Positions 22,617 through 26,043 of a stretch of 26,043 bases of DNA are shown here, one piece after another. The stretch covers positions 1-26,043 of IMG/VR virus record IMGVR_UViG_3300021959_009614; one strand, 5' to 3'. The translations under genes were made by a program, and so were the position numbers. The notes under the pieces are model-generated. The model saw only the letters and a list, made by a program, of their open reading frames with translations. It was not told where the DNA came from and ran no database searches. This DNA comes from a virus. Positions within the stretch are counted from its first letter, which is position 1. Every line of letters starts with the position of its first letter.

Positions 22617-23285
22617 ATGTGCGCTATTTTTGGAGCTCCAGATAAGTCTATGTTAGAAGTATTGTATGCTGCTAATCAAGATCGTGGAACTTTTGCTAGC
22701 AGTTATGTACAACTTACATACGATGATCAATTTATATATAAAAAGGAAGGTGAAATTGACTTTAATAAAGTAAAAGGTTCAAAACAATCTAAATATAGTT
22801 GCGGTCATGTACAGGCTCCTACATCGGCTATGAGGCAATGGTCTTATGAAACGTCCCATCCCTTTGATACTATATCATGGATGGTTTTTCATAATGGTGT
22901 TATAACTAACGATCGAGACATACGCAAAAAGCATCTTCCATTTATAGAGAATCCTGTAGATACCTCTCTGATTGTAAATTTATTGCAAAAGTTTATGGAG
23001 GATGATCGTAGTAATGGTGCAAATCCTGTAAGGTATATTAGACAAGCCCTTGAAGAGCTAGCAGGATCATTTGCTGTATCTATAGTTGATTGCGATACAA
23101 ACGAATTGTATATTGCACGGGTTGGTTCGATGCTACATTTTAACAATAAAGGGTGTTATTCAACTATACCCGGTAAGGGGTATAAAGCTCTTAAAGAGGG
23201 TGAGATACGACGATTAGATAAGAAGACTCTTAAGTTTAAAAAAGTAGGTGAATTCAAACACGACTCACCGTTTCTATTTATTTGA
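22617..23285 (+). CDS. Class II glutamine amidotransferase domain protein (Ntn hydrolase)
   Basis: A 222-residue stand-alone glutaminase of class II. Cys2 becomes the N-terminal nucleophile after Met removal (MCAIFGA). Further landmarks are CGHVQAPTS (place of the usual GH.R..T), HNG at 92-94 (oxyanion site), and VDTSLI with Asp115 for glutamine binding, then AGSFAVSIVD and LYIARVG typical of the fold. It would release ammonia from glutamine for a partner enzyme, which is not fused to it. With queC about 2 kb away, a split Gat-QueC-type system is a possible partner; asparagine synthetase-like or sugar amination are alternatives. The next gene starts 1 base after its stop. Confidence 0.85.
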   Translation: MCAIFGAPDKSMLEVLYAANQDRGTFASSYVQLTYDDQFIYKKEGEIDFNKVKGSKQSKYSCGHVQAPTSAMRQWSYETSHPFDTISWMVFHNGVITNDRDIRKKHLPFIENPVDTSLIVNLLQKFMEDDRSNGANPVRYIRQALEELAGSFAVSIVDCDTNELYIARVGSMLHFNNKGCYSTIPGKGYKALKEGEIRRLDKKTLKFKKVGEFKHDSPFLFI

Positions 23286-23286
23286 A

Positions 23287-23955
23287 ATGAACAACGAATT
23301 ATTTATTTGTGTCGCGACAAAAGGTAAGAAAGAAGATACCTTATTATGGCAAACTAAAAATAAAAAAATGGAAGTATACTTCAAGGAGCATAATAAAGAC
23401 TCTTTGCAAAAGGTATATAATAAAGCAATTGATTTTGCTATTAAAGAAAACGTGGATCATATTATTTTATGTCACGATGATATTATTCTAGAAAATTTTG
23501 ATTATAGTAAGCTTAAGAAGCATTTTAAAGAATATGATGTTCTTGGAGTAGCAGGTGCTTCACAAATCAATGTACAACAGCCGGCCCTATGGCATCATAT
23601 GGGTCGCGGCAAACTACATGGTGCAGTTGCACACCTAGACGGTACTCAGAAATCAATGACTGCGTTTGGTCCATATCCACATCAAGCATTAATTATGGAT
23701 GGTGTATTTTTGGCAATTTCACGTAATGTATTTAAGAAGATTAGATTTGATGAATCATGTCCTGCTGGATTTCATTTTTATGATCTAGCATACACCCTTG
23801 ACGCGTCACTTGCAGGATTTAAGTGCGGTGTTATTGACGCGTACGTTACACACGCCTCACCCGGGCTTAAAGAATTTACCACAGACTGGACAAATGGTCA
23901 AAAGTGGTTTTTTGATAAGTATAATAAGTACGTTGGTAAAACGGTACAAATATAG
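23287..23955 (+). CDS. GT-A glycosyltransferase-like protein
   Basis: A 222-residue protein beginning MNNELFICVATKGKKED. It has the layout of small GT2-like transferases: HIILCHDDIILENFDY with Asp64-Asp65 as DXD-type motif, VLGVAGASQIN, LHGAVAHLDG, ALIMDGVFLAISRNVFKKI and DLAYTLDASLAGFKCGVID, then THASPG near the end. Donor and acceptor are unknown. A longer frame opens at 23248, but ATG 23287 right after the amidotransferase stop is better and lets the two genes be coupled. It is a plus-strand sugar gene apart from the minus-strand island. Confidence 0.8.
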   Translation: MNNELFICVATKGKKEDTLLWQTKNKKMEVYFKEHNKDSLQKVYNKAIDFAIKENVDHIILCHDDIILENFDYSKLKKHFKEYDVLGVAGASQINVQQPALWHHMGRGKLHGAVAHLDGTQKSMTAFGPYPHQALIMDGVFLAISRNVFKKIRFDESCPAGFHFYDLAYTLDASLAGFKCGVIDAYVTHASPGLKEFTTDWTNGQKWFFDKYNKYVGKTVQI

Positions 23956-23983
23956 TTGATTCTTAACAATAGGTTACTATTAT
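23956..23983 (+). promoter_or_regulatory. Sigma70-like promoter for gene 41 (TTGATT-N16-TATTAT)
   Basis: TTGATT at 23956-23961, 16 bases, TATTAT at 23978-23983, directly after the stop of the glycosyltransferase gene. ATG 23991 is 7 bases after the -10. The G-rich AGTGGG just before the ATG could add a weak ribosome contact if transcription starts slightly upstream. Confidence 0.6.
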
Positions 23984-23990
23984 AAGTGGG

Positions 23991-25301
23991 ATGGGTAAGC
24001 TAGATCTCGACTATTTCGAAAACTTGTTGATGTATAATGCGTTGACAGATAGTGGCTATTTGTCAACTATCGCAGATATAGTCCAACCAGACTATTTTAA
24101 GAGTAAAGATATCGCAAGTGTCTTTACAATCATTAAAGAATTTAACGAAAAGCGGAATCAATTACCCACTACAACTGAGATTAAGCAGTATCTAGTAACT
24201 GATGAGCAGAAAGTATCATTTAAACGTTTAGTTACATCCTTTTCTGATATTGATAAGAATATCAATAAAGATGAATTAATTGAAAATACGGAGCAATTCT
24301 TAAAAGAGAAAGCAGTATATCATACAATGTTGAAAGCAGCAGAAGATATATCTGCTGGTGATGTTGATACTACAGTTATATTAGATAAGTTTGAGAAAAG
24401 TTGTAACATTAGCTTAGTTACTGATCTAGGTTTAGGTGTTAAGACTAATATTGATGATATTATTGAAGATCTTACTACGGTCGAAGATAAAATACCTAGT
24501 ACGTGGGAATGGTTGGATGATTCATTAGATGGTGGCTTTTTACAAGCAGGTAAATCGTTATACGTATTCGCTGGTGAGACAAATATTGGTAAATCTATAT
24601 TTTTAGGTAATGTAGCTTCTAATATTGCTAAACAAGGTAAAAATGTGTTACTAATAACTTTAGAGATGTCAGAGTTATTATATGCGAGACGTATATGCAC
24701 TAATATCTCTAAGATACCAATGAAGGAAATGGCGGTAAATGGAGCTTCATTGAGAGCTGCAGTAACGGAATCACCTGGTAGTATTTATATCAAAGAGTTT
24801 CCACCCTCAACCGTTACACCTAATCAGATAAAGGCATTTTGTAAGAAGTTTCAAGATAAAGGTATTAAGTTAGATGCAATAGTTATCGACTATCTTAACT
24901 TAATACATTCACCGATTGGTAATAATTCTTATGAGAGAATTAAGAACGTTACAGAGCAAATACGTGCTATTAGCTACGTGTTTAATTGCCCTATTATTAG
25001 TGCTACACAGTTAAATAGGGCTGGATTTGATCAAGATAATCCTGATCTTGCTACTATCTCCGAGTCTATTGGATTAGCTGCTACTGCTGATGTAATACTC
25101 TCAATTTTCCAAAATGACGAAGATAGAGATTTAGGTATTATTAGGCTAGGTATGATGAAGAATCGATATGGGCCACGTGGGATGACACAACCTATGCGTA
25201 TTGATTACTCAACACTTACTATTGAACAAGCAGATGATATTGATCTAGAAGAAGACGATTCAATGCTTAATACGTTAGCTGGACTTTCTAGAAGCACATA
25301 G
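23991..25301 (+). CDS. 41: DnaB-like replicative helicase (gp41)
   Basis: A 436-residue hexameric 5'-3' helicase of the DnaB/gp41 family (T4 gp41 is 475). The N-terminal 150 residues are helical, as in the primase-contact domain. The RecA-like domain has Walker A GETNIGKS (195-202), LITLEMSELLYARR (motif H1a region), Walker B VIDYLNL (Asp300), ISATQLNR, and KNRYGPRG with the arginine finger region. The tail is acidic (DDIDLEEDDS). It has its own promoter and works with gp43 and a primase not seen in this window. Confidence 0.93.
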   Translation: MGKLDLDYFENLLMYNALTDSGYLSTIADIVQPDYFKSKDIASVFTIIKEFNEKRNQLPTTTEIKQYLVTDEQKVSFKRLVTSFSDIDKNINKDELIENTEQFLKEKAVYHTMLKAAEDISAGDVDTTVILDKFEKSCNISLVTDLGLGVKTNIDDIIEDLTTVEDKIPSTWEWLDDSLDGGFLQAGKSLYVFAGETNIGKSIFLGNVASNIAKQGKNVLLITLEMSELLYARRICTNISKIPMKEMAVNGASLRAAVTESPGSIYIKEFPPSTVTPNQIKAFCKKFQDKGIKLDAIVIDYLNLIHSPIGNNSYERIKNVTEQIRAISYVFNCPIISATQLNRAGFDQDNPDLATISESIGLAATADVILSIFQNDEDRDLGIIRLGMMKNRYGPRGMTQPMRIDYSTLTIEQADDIDLEEDDSMLNTLAGLSRST

Positions 25302-25312
25302 TAAATACGTAT

Positions 25313-26043
25313 GTGCACATCATTATCTTTACAGATACCGACCTCGACGGCGCAGGTTCAGCGTTGTTATTGAATAAGCTATACAAAGGTCATGATGTAA
25401 TAACAGTTGAGACAACTGAAGCAACTATACTTAATGAATTTAAAAGTAGGTGGAATACTTTAGACCATTTCGATAAAATTTTTGTTTGTGATTTATGCTT
25501 AAACGCAGAACAAGCGGAAGCAATTAATAGGGATAATGTTGTTGTTATAGATCACCATGAGCTACACGTACCTCATGCAGTAAAATATACAAAAGCTAAA
25601 TCAATTGTTACAGAATATACTTCATGTACAAAATTAATTGCGGATAAATTTAAAACAAAGCTTAACTTAAATAAGCAACTAGAATCATTAGTAACTCTTA
25701 TAGATCAATATGATTGTTGGTCATTTGACTTTCCTAATGAACTAGAACCAGCTCGTTTAAATGCTATTTATTATACATATAACAAACCAAAATGGGAAAA
25801 ATTTGTAAATGCATTTGGTGACGGTCTTCGTGAATATAATTTACATGAAAAAAATTCAATAAAATTATTTTTTAAGAAATTTGCAGAGCAATTAACTAAC
25901 CCAAAGTTTGTAGGTACAGTAAAGGATTATAAAGTAATATCAACGTTTATTACATCACATGTGAATGAAGTAGGTCATTATTTAGTAAATAAATACGATG
26001 CTGATATTGCAATACTGGTAAACTTAGATAAACAGTTTGTATC
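25313..26043 (+). CDS. DHH-family phosphoesterase, 3' end cut by window edge
   Basis: An open frame from GTG 25313 to the right edge (243 codons and continuing), starting MHIIIFTDTDLDGAGSALLL. DTDLDGAGS is the first DHH-superfamily motif, FVCDLCLN the second, and VVVIDHHEL the third (DHH), so this is a RecJ/NrnA-type phosphoesterase: an exonuclease, oligonucleotidase or cyclic-dinucleotide hydrolase. The C-terminal DHHA1 domain would lie partly outside. No ATG exists in frame between the upstream in-frame stop (25289) and the motif, so GTG is the likely start. TAAATA at 25302-25307 is a possible -10 with a poor -35. Confidence 0.9.
   Translation, partial: MHIIIFTDTDLDGAGSALLLNKLYKGHDVITVETTEATILNEFKSRWNTLDHFDKIFVCDLCLNAEQAEAINRDNVVVIDHHELHVPHAVKYTKAKSIVTEYTSCTKLIADKFKTKLNLNKQLESLVTLIDQYDCWSFDFPNELEPARLNAIYYTYNKPKWEKFVNAFGDGLREYNLHEKNSIKLFFKKFAEQLTNPKFVGTVKDYKVISTFITSHVNEVGHYLVNKYDADIAILVNLDKQFV

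Noticed and set aside
1-26043. CRISPR array, insertion sequence, integrase or toxin-antitoxin pair
   Set aside because: No regularly spaced repeats, terminal inverted repeats, transposase, integrase or toxin-like pair was seen in the window.

Overview
The window is a piece of a tailed-phage genome of the T4-like (myovirus) type, AT-rich and almost fully coding. Recognisable T4-type core genes are UvsY, UvsW, the late sigma factor gp55, the gp47/gp46 recombination nuclease, DNA polymerase gp43, RecA-like UvsX and the DnaB-like helicase gp41. Their content, the low GC and the large sugar-transfer cluster suggest a marine T4-like phage. The host cannot be fixed from this sequence.

Layout. Positions 1-1635 (minus strand) hold four small genes: one cut by the left edge, two of unknown function and one GIY-YIG-type nuclease. 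Positions 1660-10977 (plus) form the recombination and replication block: uvsY, uvsW, 55, 47, 46, a GT-B glycosyltransferase, 43 and a small unknown gene. Positions 10974-18180 (minus) are a seven-gene island of glycosyltransferases and methyltransferases, mostly overlapping by 1-4 bases and bracketed by two paralogous Skp1-type GlcNAc-transferase-like genes. Positions 18264-20677 (plus) carry a small unknown protein, tRNA-Asn(GTT), a terminator, uvsX and a queC homologue. Positions 20674-22128 (minus) carry one acidic, probably virion or prohead protein. Positions 22209-26043 (plus) carry a helix-hairpin-helix protein, a class II glutamine amidotransferase, a glycosyltransferase, gp41 helicase and a DHH phosphoesterase cut by the right edge.

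Regulation can be read unusually well. Six plus-strand genes or operons are preceded by TTGAT(T/C/A), exactly 16 bases, then a TATAAT-like hexamer, with the start codon only 5-9 bases after it; two more have an extended -10 inside a shared 22-base element. Minus-strand genes instead show T4-late-type TATAAATA or close variants, twice only 5-6 bases before the ATG. This points to plus-strand early/middle genes and minus-strand late genes read by gp55, with many mRNAs nearly leaderless. The start choices for uvsX, uvsY and the gene at 10678 rest on this pattern.

The most interesting leads are the leaderless promoter architecture, the pairing of a queC homologue that lost three zinc cysteines with a separate class II amidotransferase (a possible split version of Gat-QueC, known from 7-deazaguanine DNA modification in phages), and a perfect 37-base tandem duplication that doubles the start of a methyltransferase gene and leaves a 15-codon mini-ORF in front of it.
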